64,000 nucleotides of DNA from Arcobacter iocasae (GCF_042214795.1 NZ_CP090177.1:558001-622000), one strand, 5' to 3'; shown: positions 26,455 through 35,611, counted from the first letter of the stretch. Notes: generated by a model from the sequence alone, not told the origin. Translations and numbers: made by a program.

Positions 26455-28964
26455 TACATGTATTTACTATCTTTTACTTCAGTCTCTTCTATTTTGTTAT
26501 TTACACTTATAGTTTCACTTGAAAATTCTTTATTTTGATTCATATTTGGGTTTTCAGAAGGAGTATTATCACCTTCATAACTACCAAAATCTAAATCAAA
26601 AGATGTAGCTCCTCCTGCAAAACTCTTAAATAAACTATCTTTTAGCATAGATTGATTTTCAACTAAGTTTTCTTTGGTTGAATTATTACTTGACTTCATA
26701 CTAATTGATAAAGAATTATTTTTTGCATCACCTCTAATAAGAATAGCAATATTTCCTAAAGCAGAAGGATTTAAGTTTACCCTAAATGCAGTTACTGGAG
26801 GATTATAGTTTTCATACATCACTCTAGCTAAATCTGACATCATAGTAGACATATGTTGTCTTGCCCCTATAATTCTATTTTGTATTGTTTGTGCAGCAGC
26901 AGAACTAACAGTTAAGTTAACTAACTTTGAATCTAAAAACTTCTCATCTAATTTTTTATTCTGAATTAAAAAACTTCCTTTTTCATCTTTAAATTTCTCT
27001 TCGCTAGAGTCTTTAGACTCTTTTGAATTACTTGATCCATTTTTAATAAATGATAATCTTTCAAATGTTGATGAGAGTTTAGTTTCACTTTGAGACTCTA
27101 CACTTTTTTCAATTTTTACTTCAACTTTTTCTAAACCTAGATTCAATACTTTTGCACTTTGTTCAACTTCTTTTGTAGTTGTTGCATTTTTTGCAATTTC
27201 TACACCTTCATGCTTTGTTTCAAGTTTTTTTACATCTACGGATTTTTTCTGAGTACTCATATAAATATTAGTTAATAAATCATTTTTTGACTTAGATAAC
27301 TCAACTGAATTACTTACATTAGGTTTTATTAATTGTTGTGTTGATGTACTCTCTTTTTTAGAGCCATTTTCTTTTAAAAGTTTATCAATTAAAGACTCAT
27401 TCTTTGTATTTTTATCTTCAGATGATGTTATTTTTTCATTACTTAAAGTAGTTTTTTCATTTTTTGTTTCTATATTTAATTTAGATAAATCATTTGCAGC
27501 TTTTTGATTTTTGATTTCTGGACTTAAAGTTTTTGAACTATCATTTTCTAAAGTTGTTTTAGAGTTTTCATTAATATTATTTACTATTTGTTTTTCAATC
27601 TTTTCATTTGATAATGGCTTATTTAGATTCAAGTCTTTTTGATTTTTAATATCTGCATTCTCATTAGAAGTTTTTTGATTTGTAACTTCTTTTTCAACTT
27701 TTTTATTTGATATATCATTTAATTCATTTTGAATATTTTTTGTAACATTATCTAGTTTATTTTCACTCTTAGAATCTGTTTTGACATTAATCTCACCATT
27801 TTTTATATCACCAAGAGTTAAATTCTTTTTTACATCATTTTTTGAACTATCAAGTTTTTCTTTATTTTGAGTAAGAGAGTCTTTTTTTACTTCTATTGTA
27901 TTTTCACTTGTTTCTTGAACTAAGTTATTAATTAAAGAAGTTGTTTTTGCATCTGCTTTTGTTTCGTTTTTAGCTTCAGTTTTTGAAGTATTAGTTTTTT
28001 CTGATTTGTCTGTATTTGTATCTTTTTTTACTTCTTTTACATTTGATTTTGTCTCTTGAATTAAACTATCGCTTAAAGAAGTCACTTTTGTTTCTATTTT
28101 AGATTCAGTTTTTGAAGTATCAATTTTTTCTGATTTGTCTGTATTTGTATCTTTTTTTACTTCTTTTACATTTGATTTTGTCTCTTGTATTAATCTTTCC
28201 ATCAAAGAAGTTGTTTTTCCATCAGTTTTTGTTGTATCTACTTTTGTTTCTGTTTTTGATTCTATTTTTGAAGTATCAGTTTTTTCTGATTTGTCTGTAT
28301 TTGTATCTTTTTTTACTTCTTTTACATTTGATTTTGTCTCTTGTATTAATCTATCCATCAAAGAAGTTGTTTTTCCATCAGTTTTTGTTGTATCTACTTT
28401 TGTTTCTGTTTTTGATTCTATTTTTGAAGTATCAGTTTTTTCTGATTTGTCTGTATTTGTATCTTTTTTTACTTCTTTTACATTTGATTTTGTCTCTTGT
28501 ATTAATCTATCCATCAAAGAAGTTGTTTTTCCATCAGTTTTTGTTGTATCTACTTTTGTTTCTGTTTTTGATTCTATTTTTGAAGTATCAGTTTTTTCTG
28601 ATTTGTCTGTATTTGTATCTTTTTTTACTTCTTTTACATTTGATTTTGTCTCTTGTATTAATCTATCCATCAAAGAAGTTGTTTTTCCATCAGTTTTTGT
28701 TGTATCTACTTTTGTTTCTGTTTTTGATTCTATTTTTGAAGTATCAGTTTTTTCTGATTTGTCTGTATTTGTATCTTTTTTTACTTCTTTTACATTTGAT
28801 TTTGTCTCATTTTCAACATTTTCAATATCAGTTTTTGCTTTTGTTAAAAATTTGTCAAATAGAGATTCACCTTCTTTTTTTTGAGAATTATTCTGTGTAA
28901 TTTTAGAATTATTTGTTATTTCTGTTGATTTTGGAGTAGTAAAAAGTTCTAATTCATTGCTCAT
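26454..28964 (-). CDS. fliK: Flagellar hook-length control protein FliK with tandem repeats
   Basis: 836 residues, large for FliK. Residues about 55-320 consist of repeats, mostly 52 residues long (KSNVKEVKKDTNTDKSEK, then TDTSK, then the end SLMDRLIQE), encoded by near-identical 156-bp units; residues 320-640 are low-complexity S/K/N/E. The C-terminal domain (about 690-790) resembles Flg_hook: PPVTAFRVNLNPSALGNIAI, as in the FliK substrate-specificity domain. FliK is the secreted ruler for hook length and triggers the FlhB switch. Located before fliR and flhB, and after flgC by 22 nt. Identification from the C-terminal domain and context. Confidence 0.88.
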   Translation of the reverse strand: MSNELELFTTPKSTEITNNSKITQNNSQKKEGESLFDKFLTKAKTDIENVENETKSNVKEVKKDTNTDKSEKTDTSKIESKTETKVDTTKTDGKTTSLMDRLIQETKSNVKEVKKDTNTDKSEKTDTSKIESKTETKVDTTKTDGKTTSLMDRLIQETKSNVKEVKKDTNTDKSEKTDTSKIESKTETKVDTTKTDGKTTSLMDRLIQETKSNVKEVKKDTNTDKSEKTDTSKIESKTETKVDTTKTDGKTTSLMERLIQETKSNVKEVKKDTNTDKSEKIDTSKTESKIETKVTSLSDSLIQETKSNVKEVKKDTNTDKSEKTNTSKTEAKNETKADAKTTSLINNLVQETSENTIEVKKDSLTQNKEKLDSSKNDVKKNLTLGDIKNGEINVKTDSKSENKLDNVTKNIQNELNDISNKKVEKEVTNQKTSNENADIKNQKDLNLNKPLSNEKIEKQIVNNINENSKTTLENDSSKTLSPEIKNQKAANDLSKLNIETKNEKTTLSNEKITSSEDKNTKNESLIDKLLKENGSKKESTSTQQLIKPNVSNSVELSKSKNDLLTNIYMSTQKKSVDVKKLETKHEGVEIAKNATTTKEVEQSAKVLNLGLEKVEVKIEKSVESQSETKLSSTFERLSFIKNGSSNSKESKDSSEEKFKDEKGSFLIQNKKLDEKFLDSKLVNLTVSSAAAQTIQNRIIGARQHMSTMMSDLARVMYENYNPPVTAFRVNLNPSALGNIAILIRGDAKNNSLSISMKSSNNSTKENLVENQSMLKDSLFKSFAGGATSFDLDFGSYEGDNTPSENPNMNQNKEFSSETISVNNKIEETEVKDSKYM
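28009..28917. repeat. 156-bp tandem repeats inside fliK
   Basis: Copies begin at about 28138, 28294, 28450, 28606 and 28762 (plus strand), all exactly 156 bp apart (52 codons, in frame). Those at 28294, 28450 and 28606 look identical; the one at 28138 has one change (Glu for Asp). Older, shorter copies of about 129 bp precede (28009, and a decayed one near 27961). They encode acidic/lysine-rich disordered repeats. Antisense ORFs over this stretch are artefacts of the repeat. Confidence 0.95.
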
Positions 28965-28986
28965 ACTTTATCCTTATAAGGAGTTA

Positions 28987-29445
28987 TTATCTTAATAGTT
29001 CTAATGTTTTCGTATCAATTGTTTTAGTAGTTGTAAATGCCGAAACATTGGCTTCATAAGATCTCATAGCCTCTATTAAATCAACCATTTCTATAACAGG
29101 ATTAATATTTGGATAGGCAACATAACCATCTGCATTTGCATCAGGATGATCTGGTTCAAACTTCATAACAGGTTTATCTTTTGATTCAACTATTTGTTTT
29201 ATTCCTACTCCACTTAAGTTTTTACTTGGAAGAGTAGATTGTTTATCCTGACTATCATTGGCTTTTAATTTTTCGTTTTCACTTAATAGCATCTCTTGAA
29301 AAACGACATTTTGTTTTTTATAAGGACCACCATCTGTTGAATGTGTAGTCTTAGCATTTGCAATATTTGCACTAACAACATTTATTCTCGTTCTTTGTGC
29401 ACTCATTCCAGAGCTTGCTATATTATATCCATCAAAAAAGCCCAT
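28987..29445 (-). CDS. flgC: Flagellar proximal rod protein FlgC
   Basis: 152 residues. N-terminus MGFFDGYNIASSGMSAQRTRINVVSANIANAKTT and the C-terminal PVIEMVDLIEAMRSYEANVSAF are the FlgC hallmark. In this genome flgC is with fliE while flgB is about 17.7 kb upstream beside fliF. It follows fliE after 15 nt. Confidence 0.95.
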   Translation of the reverse strand: MGFFDGYNIASSGMSAQRTRINVVSANIANAKTTHSTDGGPYKKQNVVFQEMLLSENEKLKANDSQDKQSTLPSKNLSGVGIKQIVESKDKPVMKFEPDHPDANADGYVAYPNINPVIEMVDLIEAMRSYEANVSAFTTTKTIDTKTLELLR

Positions 29446-29460
29446 AATAACTCCCTAATC

Positions 29461-29763
29461 CTAAACTTGCATTGACATTACTTGCTTAAATCCTGCCATT
29501 GCTTTATTTTTAACCTCTAGAGCAAGTTTCAAAGTCAATTCTGCTTCTTCTATTTTAGAAACAGCTTCTTGTAGATTTTCTACTTTTCCAGTTGCAATAT
29601 TTTCCATTGCTTTGTATCCATCAACTTGAGTATCATTTACTTCATTAACTGCATTTTTTAGCATTGAGGCAAATGATTCACCTTGATTTTCAGTGTCATT
29701 TGTTTTTTGAACATTGTTTTTATTAAAAACATTGGAAATGCCATTAATTCCTGAAATATCCAT
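29461..29763 (-). CDS. fliE: Flagellar hook-basal body protein FliE
   Basis: 100 residues. The C-terminal half (EEAELTLKLALEVKNKAMAGFKQVMSMQV) is the FliE signature; the N-terminal half is variable. FliE joins the MS ring to the rod. Follows the small membrane gene after 11 nt. Confidence 0.92.
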   Translation of the reverse strand: MDISGINGISNVFNKNNVQKTNDTENQGESFASMLKNAVNEVNDTQVDGYKAMENIATGKVENLQEAVSKIEEAELTLKLALEVKNKAMAGFKQVMSMQV

Positions 29764-29774
29764 TTAATTCTCCT

Positions 29775-30101
29775 CTAGTTTGTTGTACTAGTATTTTTAC
29801 TATTTGAGTCAGTTGTTGTTAACTCACTTAATAGTTCATCAATTTTTTGTGTATGATATTTAAAATCTAACTCAGCTTTTTTATTATCAAGATTAAATAA
29901 TAGTATCAGTAAAGATAACATCACATTTGACAAAGTCTTTAAAAAAACTGTTGCAAAAACAACACCTAACACAATTTCCATAGGTGTAAATAGATTTACA
30001 TTGAATAAAAAAAATAAAGATATACCAAAAAAACCAGTTGCTACATAAAATCGTAAAATTCCACTTGCAATAACTGTTTTTGAAAATCTTTCTATAATCA
30101 C
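29775..30101 (-). CDS. Small two-helix membrane protein in the flhG-fliE interval
   Basis: 108 residues with two hydrophobic segments (about 14-32 and 39-70) and a hydrophilic Asp/Lys/Thr-rich tail. It lies 14 nt after flhG. Campylobacter and Helicobacter also have a small integral membrane gene next to flhG (the Cj0062c/HP1033 position), so it may be the counterpart by position. No known domain was recognised. Function unknown. Confidence 0.7.
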   Translation of the reverse strand: MIIERFSKTVIASGILRFYVATGFFGISLFFLFNVNLFTPMEIVLGVVFATVFLKTLSNVMLSLLILLFNLDNKKAELDFKYHTQKIDELLSELTTTDSNSKNTSTTN

Positions 30102-30115
30102 TTTTTATCCAAACT

Positions 30116-30940
30116 CTATTTATTTAATTTTTTTAGCAATGAGCTAACAATAAACTCCAATTCTCTTGTAACTAGTTGATCTTCAAACTCGTTTACAAAT
30201 AATTTTCTCAATCTTCCAGTTGTTGAAATATTTTTAGAACTGCTTACATTACCCATATATTCTATCATAAAATTAGGATTTAATCTATTTTTGAGTGCTA
30301 GGTTCTGCAATGAATTAGTTATAGATTCCCCTATTTTGAAGTTTTTTGTATGATTAAAAGACAACATAAGCGAACTTTTATCTTTGGAGAGCATTTTCAT
30401 CAATGCATATACATCTGTTAATGCACTAGGATCTGTTGTAGTTAAAGCTAAAATATTTCCTGAAATTGATAAAAATTCTTTAACATATTCATTTAATCCA
30501 GCTCCTGTATCAATTAATACTATATCAAAAATTTCTATATCAATTACATCTTGTACAATTCTTGCTAGTACTAAACTATTTGAGTGCTTAGAATATTGAT
30601 AGCCACTTTTACCAGCAATTAAAGTAATATTAGGGTATTTTGTTTTAATAAATACTTCTTCTAAATTAGCTTTACCATCAATATAATCAAACAATGTTAA
30701 AGCAGGTTTTACATCAAAAAGCACTTGCATATTTGCCAAGCCAATATCTGCATCTATTACTGCAACTTTAAGTCCTCTTTTTGCTAATAAAGAAGCAATA
30801 TTCGCAGTAAATGTTGATTTTCCAACACCTCCCTTTCCAGAGGTTATTGTTAATAATTTAGTATTCGAAGGATTAATTTTTTGTTTTCTTTTTGTAAGAT
30901 TAATTAATTTATTGGCTTGTGTCGAAATAGTATTAATCAA
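30116..30940 (-). CDS. flhG: Flagellar number regulator FlhG (MinD-like ATPase)
   Basis: 274 residues. Deviant Walker A SGKGGVGKST at 34-43, switch VIDADIGLAN and DTGAGLN are MinD/FlhG features. FlhG limits flagellar number and position by acting on FlhF. It lies directly after flhF (8 nt) as usual. Confidence 0.93.
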   Translation of the reverse strand: MINTISTQANKLINLTKRKQKINPSNTKLLTITSGKGGVGKSTFTANIASLLAKRGLKVAVIDADIGLANMQVLFDVKPALTLFDYIDGKANLEEVFIKTKYPNITLIAGKSGYQYSKHSNSLVLARIVQDVIDIEIFDIVLIDTGAGLNEYVKEFLSISGNILALTTTDPSALTDVYALMKMLSKDKSSLMLSFNHTKNFKIGESITNSLQNLALKNRLNPNFMIEYMGNVSSSKNISTTGRLRKLFVNEFEDQLVTRELEFIVSSLLKKLNK

Positions 30941-30948
30941 CTTTTTTC

Positions 30949-32109
30949 CTACTTAACACATGTGTGCTTCATAAAGCAATCAATTAAAAATGATGAATTA
31001 GAAACCACTAAATCATCAGGAACATTCTGTCCAATTGACATATAAGTGATAGATTTTTTAGTTTTGTGTGCGAAAGAGATTAAGTTTCCAAAACTTTTAG
31101 TTTCATCAAGTTTTGTAAAAGTTAAATAATCAATATTAAGTCTTGAATAATTTGTATAAATATCCATTAAATCGCTTTGTTTAACATTTGCAGGAAGGAC
31201 CAAAACTTTCTCAATTGGAAGTTCATCTACTTTTTTTTGAAACTCATTTATTAACTCTATTTTATCTATATCATATTGACTTGAACCAGCAGTATCTATA
31301 AAAATATAATTACAATCTTTTAATCTTAATAATGACTCTACCAAATCTTCTGGCTTTTTAACAATTTCTAAAGGTAATCGCATAATATTTGTATAAGCTT
31401 GTAATTGTTCAATTGCACCAACTCTAAATGAATCTAATGTTACAACACCTACTTTATAGTTTTCCCCTAATTTATAGGCATAACGAGCTGCTAATTTTGC
31501 TATTGTAGTTGTTTTGCCAACTCCAGTTGGTCCTACCATCATCATAATTTTTCTTTGATGCTTACGAAGTGGAACCTCATTTTTTATAGGAATGATTCGT
31601 CTAAGTATCAATTTAAAAAAATCATTTATTTTATGGGGGTTAGATTTCATTCCTACAGGCAATTGTCTAATTGTTTTTTTCATTATAGTATATGTCATCT
31701 CTTGGTCAAACTCATTTGATTCAAAAAGATTATAAATATCCACAAATTCAGGTGGTATAGTTAAATCATAAAGTTGTGATTTGGGATCCCAAATTGATTT
31801 TTGAACTTGTTCAATTGCATCTTGCATTTTAAGAATTTCTTCTTTAAAGTCATACACTTTTGCAGAAAAATCTTTATCTTTTAATTTGCCATTACTTGTT
31901 ACAATTTTTTTAGTAAAAGATGATGGCTTTTTATTCTTATTTGTATCATAGTCTTCTTCTAAGGCTACAACCACTTCGTACATGCTCTTTTTACTGTCTG
32001 GATCTGAGATTTTTTTTGTAGAAATTACTATTGCATCTTCTCCACACTCTTCTTGGGCTTTTCTTAAAGCCTTTGTTGGTGTTTCACCTAAAAATGATAG
32101 CATATTCAT
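30949..32109 (-). CDS. flhF: Flagellar placement GTPase FlhF (SRP-type)
   Basis: 386 residues. SRP GTPase domain with GPTGVGKT at 193-200, TLDSFRVGAIEQL and DTAG; the N-terminal ~150 residues are the variable FlhF B/N domain. Places the flagellum at the pole. Its ATG overlaps the flgA-like stop by 4 nt. Confidence 0.95.
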   Translation of the reverse strand: MNMLSFLGETPTKALRKAQEECGEDAIVISTKKISDPDSKKSMYEVVVALEEDYDTNKNKKPSSFTKKIVTSNGKLKDKDFSAKVYDFKEEILKMQDAIEQVQKSIWDPKSQLYDLTIPPEFVDIYNLFESNEFDQEMTYTIMKKTIRQLPVGMKSNPHKINDFFKLILRRIIPIKNEVPLRKHQRKIMMMVGPTGVGKTTTIAKLAARYAYKLGENYKVGVVTLDSFRVGAIEQLQAYTNIMRLPLEIVKKPEDLVESLLRLKDCNYIFIDTAGSSQYDIDKIELINEFQKKVDELPIEKVLVLPANVKQSDLMDIYTNYSRLNIDYLTFTKLDETKSFGNLISFAHKTKKSITYMSIGQNVPDDLVVSNSSFLIDCFMKHTCVK

Positions 32110-32507
32110 TTATCTCTTCCATCTTTATATATTTTTTCTACTTTCCCATTCTCTTTTCTTATTTTAATGTATTCATCATTTTCATACATTATTTTACCTG
32201 GTGTTTCAATTTGTATTGAGCCAAAATTAAATATAACTCTATTTGAATCCTCTTTTTTTAAATCACTGTGACAAATAATTTTGTCTTTTTGTAAATACTT
32301 ACTTGTAAAATATTTTCTTTCTTTTAACTCTTTCAAACTAATAGGTTTGCAATCATCAGGTAGTTTTTCTATTTTCAAAATAGCAACATTAGATGGAGTT
32401 AATGCACTTCTAAAAGGAATATCGATTTTTGCAATAATAACTTCATATGAAAAAAGTTTTAGTGTAAAAAGAAAAAATAGACAAACTAAACTAAACTTTA
32501 ATTTCAA
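32106..32507 (-). CDS. flgA: FlgA-like (SAF-domain) P-ring chaperone
   Basis: 133 residues: signal peptide (1-19), then a SAF-type segment (KIDIPFRSALTPSNVAI, KYLQKDKIICHSDLKK) and the beta-rich C-terminal half. FlgA helps assemble the periplasmic P ring. It is shorter than E. coli FlgA (about 220) and lacks the N-terminal domain, so the call is moderate. It overlaps the FlgN-like ORF end by 17 nt. P-ring gene flgI is not here. Confidence 0.68.
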   Translation of the reverse strand: MKLKFSLVCLFFLFTLKLFSYEVIIAKIDIPFRSALTPSNVAILKIEKLPDDCKPISLKELKERKYFTSKYLQKDKIICHSDLKKEDSNRVIFNFGSIQIETPGKIMYENDEYIKIRKENGKVEKIYKDGRDK

Positions 32508-32868
32508 CTATATTCCCTCCACTTTGACTTGTTAATTCTTCAACAATATCTTTATACATTTGTTGAATTGGAAGAACAATTGAAGCTAATTTTGCATTTA
32601 ATAGATGTAATTCTTGTAACTCTTTTTCTAAAGTATCTACATCATCTCTATAAGCATTAATATCAACACCTTCTTGCATTTTATTAACTAACTCATCGTT
32701 TAAGCTTTTTCTTAATTCAATTATTCTATTCATATATTCTTGTTTATCATCATTTCTATCTAAAAGTTTTTCATGATGTGCAGCTTTTATATCTTCAATA
32801 TCACTATTTATTAAATCTTTCATCTTTACAACTAAAGAACTCATTTCTTCTGTAATATTTTTAATCAT
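32491..32868 (-). CDS. FlgN-like export chaperone candidate
   Basis: 125 residues, almost wholly alpha-helical with heptad spacing, acidic, no membrane segment. It lies between the flgJ-like rod gene and flgA. In C. jejuni the order flgJ-flgM-flgN-flgK places a FlgN-type chaperone (for FlgK/FlgL) in a similar position, and the size (about 140) fits. No residue-level signature was checked. flgM is not seen here. Other identities (unrelated coiled-coil protein) are possible. Confidence 0.55.
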   Translation of the reverse strand: MIKNITEEMSSLVVKMKDLINSDIEDIKAAHHEKLLDRNDDKQEYMNRIIELRKSLNDELVNKMQEGVDINAYRDDVDTLEKELQELHLLNAKLASIVLPIQQMYKDIVEELTSQSGGNIVEIKV

Positions 32869-32881
32869 GTTATTGCCTAAT

Positions 32882-33178
32882 TTAACTATTATTTTTTTTG
32901 CTCAAAAAATCATACAACATATCACTAATGCCCATTCCTCCAGCAACATCATTTGAAATTGCATCAGTATACATTCCTTTTATGATATCAGACCCTGCTC
33001 CTTCACCAGCTATTGGTGAAGATTTTAAAGAGACATCCATAATTTCTTTTAAGAAAAATGATTCGAAATTATCACATACCTCTTTTAACTTTTTATCATT
33101 TAAGTTATTAGTATTTACATTGTCAAATTTTTTTTGGTTTAATGTTGATACATCAACATTATTTGTTATATCCATCAT
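32882..33178 (-). CDS. flgJ: Rod-binding protein (FlgJ N-terminal type)
   Basis: 98 residues. LKEVCDNFESFFLKEIMDVSLKSS and the C-terminal GGMGISDMLYDFL stretch are the rod-binding domain of FlgJ. The muramidase domain found in E. coli FlgJ is absent, as is usual in Campylobacterota. It follows motB, overlapping by 4 nt. Local wall hydrolysis must come from another enzyme. Confidence 0.87.
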   Translation of the reverse strand: MMDITNNVDVSTLNQKKFDNVNTNNLNDKKLKEVCDNFESFFLKEIMDVSLKSSPIAGEGAGSDIIKGMYTDAISNDVAGGMGISDMLYDFLSKKNNS

Positions 33179-33945
33179 TGTTCCAACCTATCAAAGAAAT
33201 TTTCTTTTTCTAATATATTTTTTTGTTCCGTTGCAGAAACAAATCTTATTTCAACTCTTCTATTTTCTACTGCATTTTCACTTTTTGGTCTATATGAACT
33301 ATATGCAGAAACTTTCAATTGAGCAGGATCTATACGATTTTTAATCAATTCTTTTACAACAGAAATAGCTCTTAATGCAGAAAGATCCCAACCATCTCTT
33401 GGGATAGTATCACTTTTAAAATTACTTCTATCAGTATATCCTATAATTTCTATATCAAATGTTTGAGGCATAGTTCTAATTACTCTCGCAATTTTAGAAA
33501 TAAAATTCTTGGCTGACCTATTTGATAAGTCATATTCTCCTTCATTAAACATAATTGAAGAAGGGATATCTAAAGTAAATTCATTATTGCCTTCAGTAAT
33601 TTGTACTTGCTCACTTTGAGTTGAAACTTGTTCATTAATCTCTTGAGCAATTTGGCTCATCTCATCTGCCGCAGCTGCTGTATCTTGAGCATTACTATCT
33701 GCATCATTTGATGCATCTTTTGATGTATTAGTTGATTCATCCCTTTTTACTGTATCTTGTGTTTGATCTAAAAAGCCCATAGCTTTTCTCATTATATCAA
33801 AATACTCTTCTACTTTCTTTTTATCCATTACTGCCATAGACAATAAAAGAATAAAAAAAGTTAGTAATAAGGACATCAAGTCACCAAATTGTACTAACCA
33901 ACCTGGCAAACATTTTGGACATTCAGGACATTTTTTATCAGCCAT
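33175..33945 (-). CDS. motB: Stator protein MotB (PomB-like)
   Basis: 256 residues: short cytoplasmic tail with CPECPKC (C6, C9, C12), one membrane helix (about 17-40) with the ion-carrying Asp22 in FGDLMSLLLTFFILLLS, a plug/linker rich in Asp/Gln, and an OmpA-like peptidoglycan-binding domain (about 140-240; EIIGYTDRS). The DLMSLL...FFxLLLS pattern is closer to sodium-type PomB than to proton-type MotB, so sodium is suggested. Follows motA after 12 nt. Confidence 0.92.
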   Translation of the reverse strand: MADKKCPECPKCLPGWLVQFGDLMSLLLTFFILLLSMAVMDKKKVEEYFDIMRKAMGFLDQTQDTVKRDESTNTSKDASNDADSNAQDTAAAADEMSQIAQEINEQVSTQSEQVQITEGNNEFTLDIPSSIMFNEGEYDLSNRSAKNFISKIARVIRTMPQTFDIEIIGYTDRSNFKSDTIPRDGWDLSALRAISVVKELIKNRIDPAQLKVSAYSSYRPKSENAVENRRVEIRFVSATEQKNILEKENFFDRLEQ

Positions 33946-33957
33946 TGTTATACTTTA

Positions 33958-34713
33958 TCATTGAGGAGATTCAACTAATATTGCATTTAATTTCATTTTA
34001 ATATTACCAATTGATTCTTCTGCTGATATCATTGAAGTTCCAGTAATTATTACCTCACATGCAGTTACTTCTGTTTTGTGTTTTTGATCTAATTTAGATT
34101 CAATTAACCCAGCTATTAATGTACCTATTAATGCCCCATATAATGTTGTAATCAATGCGACAGCCATTGCAGGACCAACTGCTGCTGGATCAGAAAGATT
34201 TGCAAGCATAGCCACAAGTCCAATAAGTGTTCCAATCATCCCCATAGAACCAGCTGTTCCACCAATACTAGAAAAAACACCTATTAAAGAAGTATGTCTC
34301 TTATCCATATGCTCTAACTTTAACTCTAACAAAGGTACTAATACATCAGGTTTTGTACCATCTACTAGTAATTGAAATGCCTCTTTAAAAAAAGCATTTG
34401 ATTCAGTTAAAACTTTTTGTTCTATTTGCATAACACCGTGTTTTTTTACTTCAGTTGCATAAAAAATAATTTTTTCAATCAACTCAGGAAGTGGTTCAAC
34501 TTTTGATTCATTCATAGCAATCTTAAATCCCGCACCAACTCTTTTTAACTCACTTGGTTGAAATTGCCCAGCAGTTACGGCAATAGTTCCTCCAAATACA
34601 ATAGCAACTGATGGAATATCAATATATGGACCAAATCCAACTCCACCAAGCATAATTGCAAGAGCGATTAGTGCCCAACCAGCCCCAAATCCTCCGACTG
34701 TACTCTTATCCAT
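33958..34713 (-). CDS. motA: Stator protein MotA (PomA-like)
   Basis: 251 residues with four membrane segments. Typical features are GGFGAGWALIALAIMLGG at the start, VAIVFGGTIAVT, and the paired helices GTAGSMGMIGTLIGLVAM and AVALITTLYGALIGTLI that surround the ion path. The short length (as PomA, about 253) rather than about 295 supports the sodium-type class. Follows fliY after 3 nt. Confidence 0.92.
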   Translation of the reverse strand: MDKSTVGGFGAGWALIALAIMLGGVGFGPYIDIPSVAIVFGGTIAVTAGQFQPSELKRVGAGFKIAMNESKVEPLPELIEKIIFYATEVKKHGVMQIEQKVLTESNAFFKEAFQLLVDGTKPDVLVPLLELKLEHMDKRHTSLIGVFSSIGGTAGSMGMIGTLIGLVAMLANLSDPAAVGPAMAVALITTLYGALIGTLIAGLIESKLDQKHKTEVTACEVIITGTSMISAEESIGNIKMKLNAILVESPQ

Positions 34714-34716
34714 ATT

Positions 34717-35604
34717 TTATCCTAATCCTAATTGACTTAATCGTGATGAATCATTTCCAATATTCTTAATTTTTAAACCAAATTTTCCTTCAACAATAAC
34801 AGCCTCACCTTCTCCTATTTTAATTCCATTTACTAAAATATCTAAAGGCTCATTAACCATTTGTTCTAATTCAATAATTTCACCAATATCCCATTTTAAA
34901 ATATCTTTTAATAAAAATAATTTTGTTCCAAGTCTAACACTTAGTTTTAACTTTATATCAAAAAGAAGTTTTAGATTTTTTGATGATTCATTAGATAATA
35001 AAGAATCAATGCCATTAGTAGTAGGTAAAGATGAAGAACCTTGAGAAGAGTTTTCATTATTTGAAATAACATCTGCTTCTTCACCTGTTATTTCTGAAAG
35101 AAAAGGAAGTATTACATCATCAAAAGAGATAATTACTTCAGATGTTTTATTATCTAAATTTAGTTTAAATGAGTAAGTATTATCATCATTCTTTTTCCCA
35201 TTACATTCAATAATCTTTGAACCGAGAATTTCATGCTTAAGTCCTGAGATATCAGGGAAACCTTGTGCATTTGCTGATGTTGAGATACTTCCACATATAT
35301 TTGAAACTATTTCATTTATTGCATCTGTAATTTCATCATCGATATGCTCTTTTAAATCTCCTGTTCCACCAAGCATTAAATATTCAAATCTTGCTGCACT
35401 AGAAGTTGGAATAAAAAAATTCCAAGTTGATGAAATATTTTTAAATTCAAATTTAACATCAATTTCAACACATTGAGAAGAATCAACTTTAGAAAAGTCA
35501 GCTTTTTCAACATTTTCACATTTGGTCGGTTGAGAGAGCAACTGCTCTAAAGTATTAGATAGCTCGTCTTTTAAAATATTTGATAAATCTGATGCCAAAG
35601 CCAA
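34717..35604 (-). CDS. fliY: Flagellar motor switch protein FliY
   Basis: 295 residues. The C-terminal ~75 residues are a SpoA (FliN) domain: KLSVRLGTKLFLLKDILKWDIGEIIEL to GLKIKNIG. The N-terminal ~170 residues resemble a CheC-like fold, as in C. jejuni FliY (282). With the short FliN at 42888 this gives two SpoA proteins, as in other Campylobacterota. It lacks the FliM-type N-terminal CheY-binding peptide. fliM is not in the window. Confidence 0.87.
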   Translation of the reverse strand: MALASDLSNILKDELSNTLEQLLSQPTKCENVEKADFSKVDSSQCVEIDVKFEFKNISSTWNFFIPTSSAARFEYLMLGGTGDLKEHIDDEITDAINEIVSNICGSISTSANAQGFPDISGLKHEILGSKIIECNGKKNDDNTYSFKLNLDNKTSEVIISFDDVILPFLSEITGEEADVISNNENSSQGSSSLPTTNGIDSLLSNESSKNLKLLFDIKLKLSVRLGTKLFLLKDILKWDIGEIIELEQMVNEPLDILVNGIKIGEGEAVIVEGKFGLKIKNIGNDSSRLSQLGLG

Positions 35605-35611
35605 ACCTTAA

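Noticed and set aside
28112..28900. Long plus-strand ORFs (two frames, about 250 residues) opposite fliK
   Set aside because: They follow the 156-bp repeat of fliK exactly, encode Phe/Leu/Ser-rich repeats typical of an antisense frame, and have no SD.
28009..28917. CRISPR array or other DNA-level repeat system
   Set aside because: The repeat unit is 156 bp (52 codons), contiguous, without spacers and in frame with fliK.
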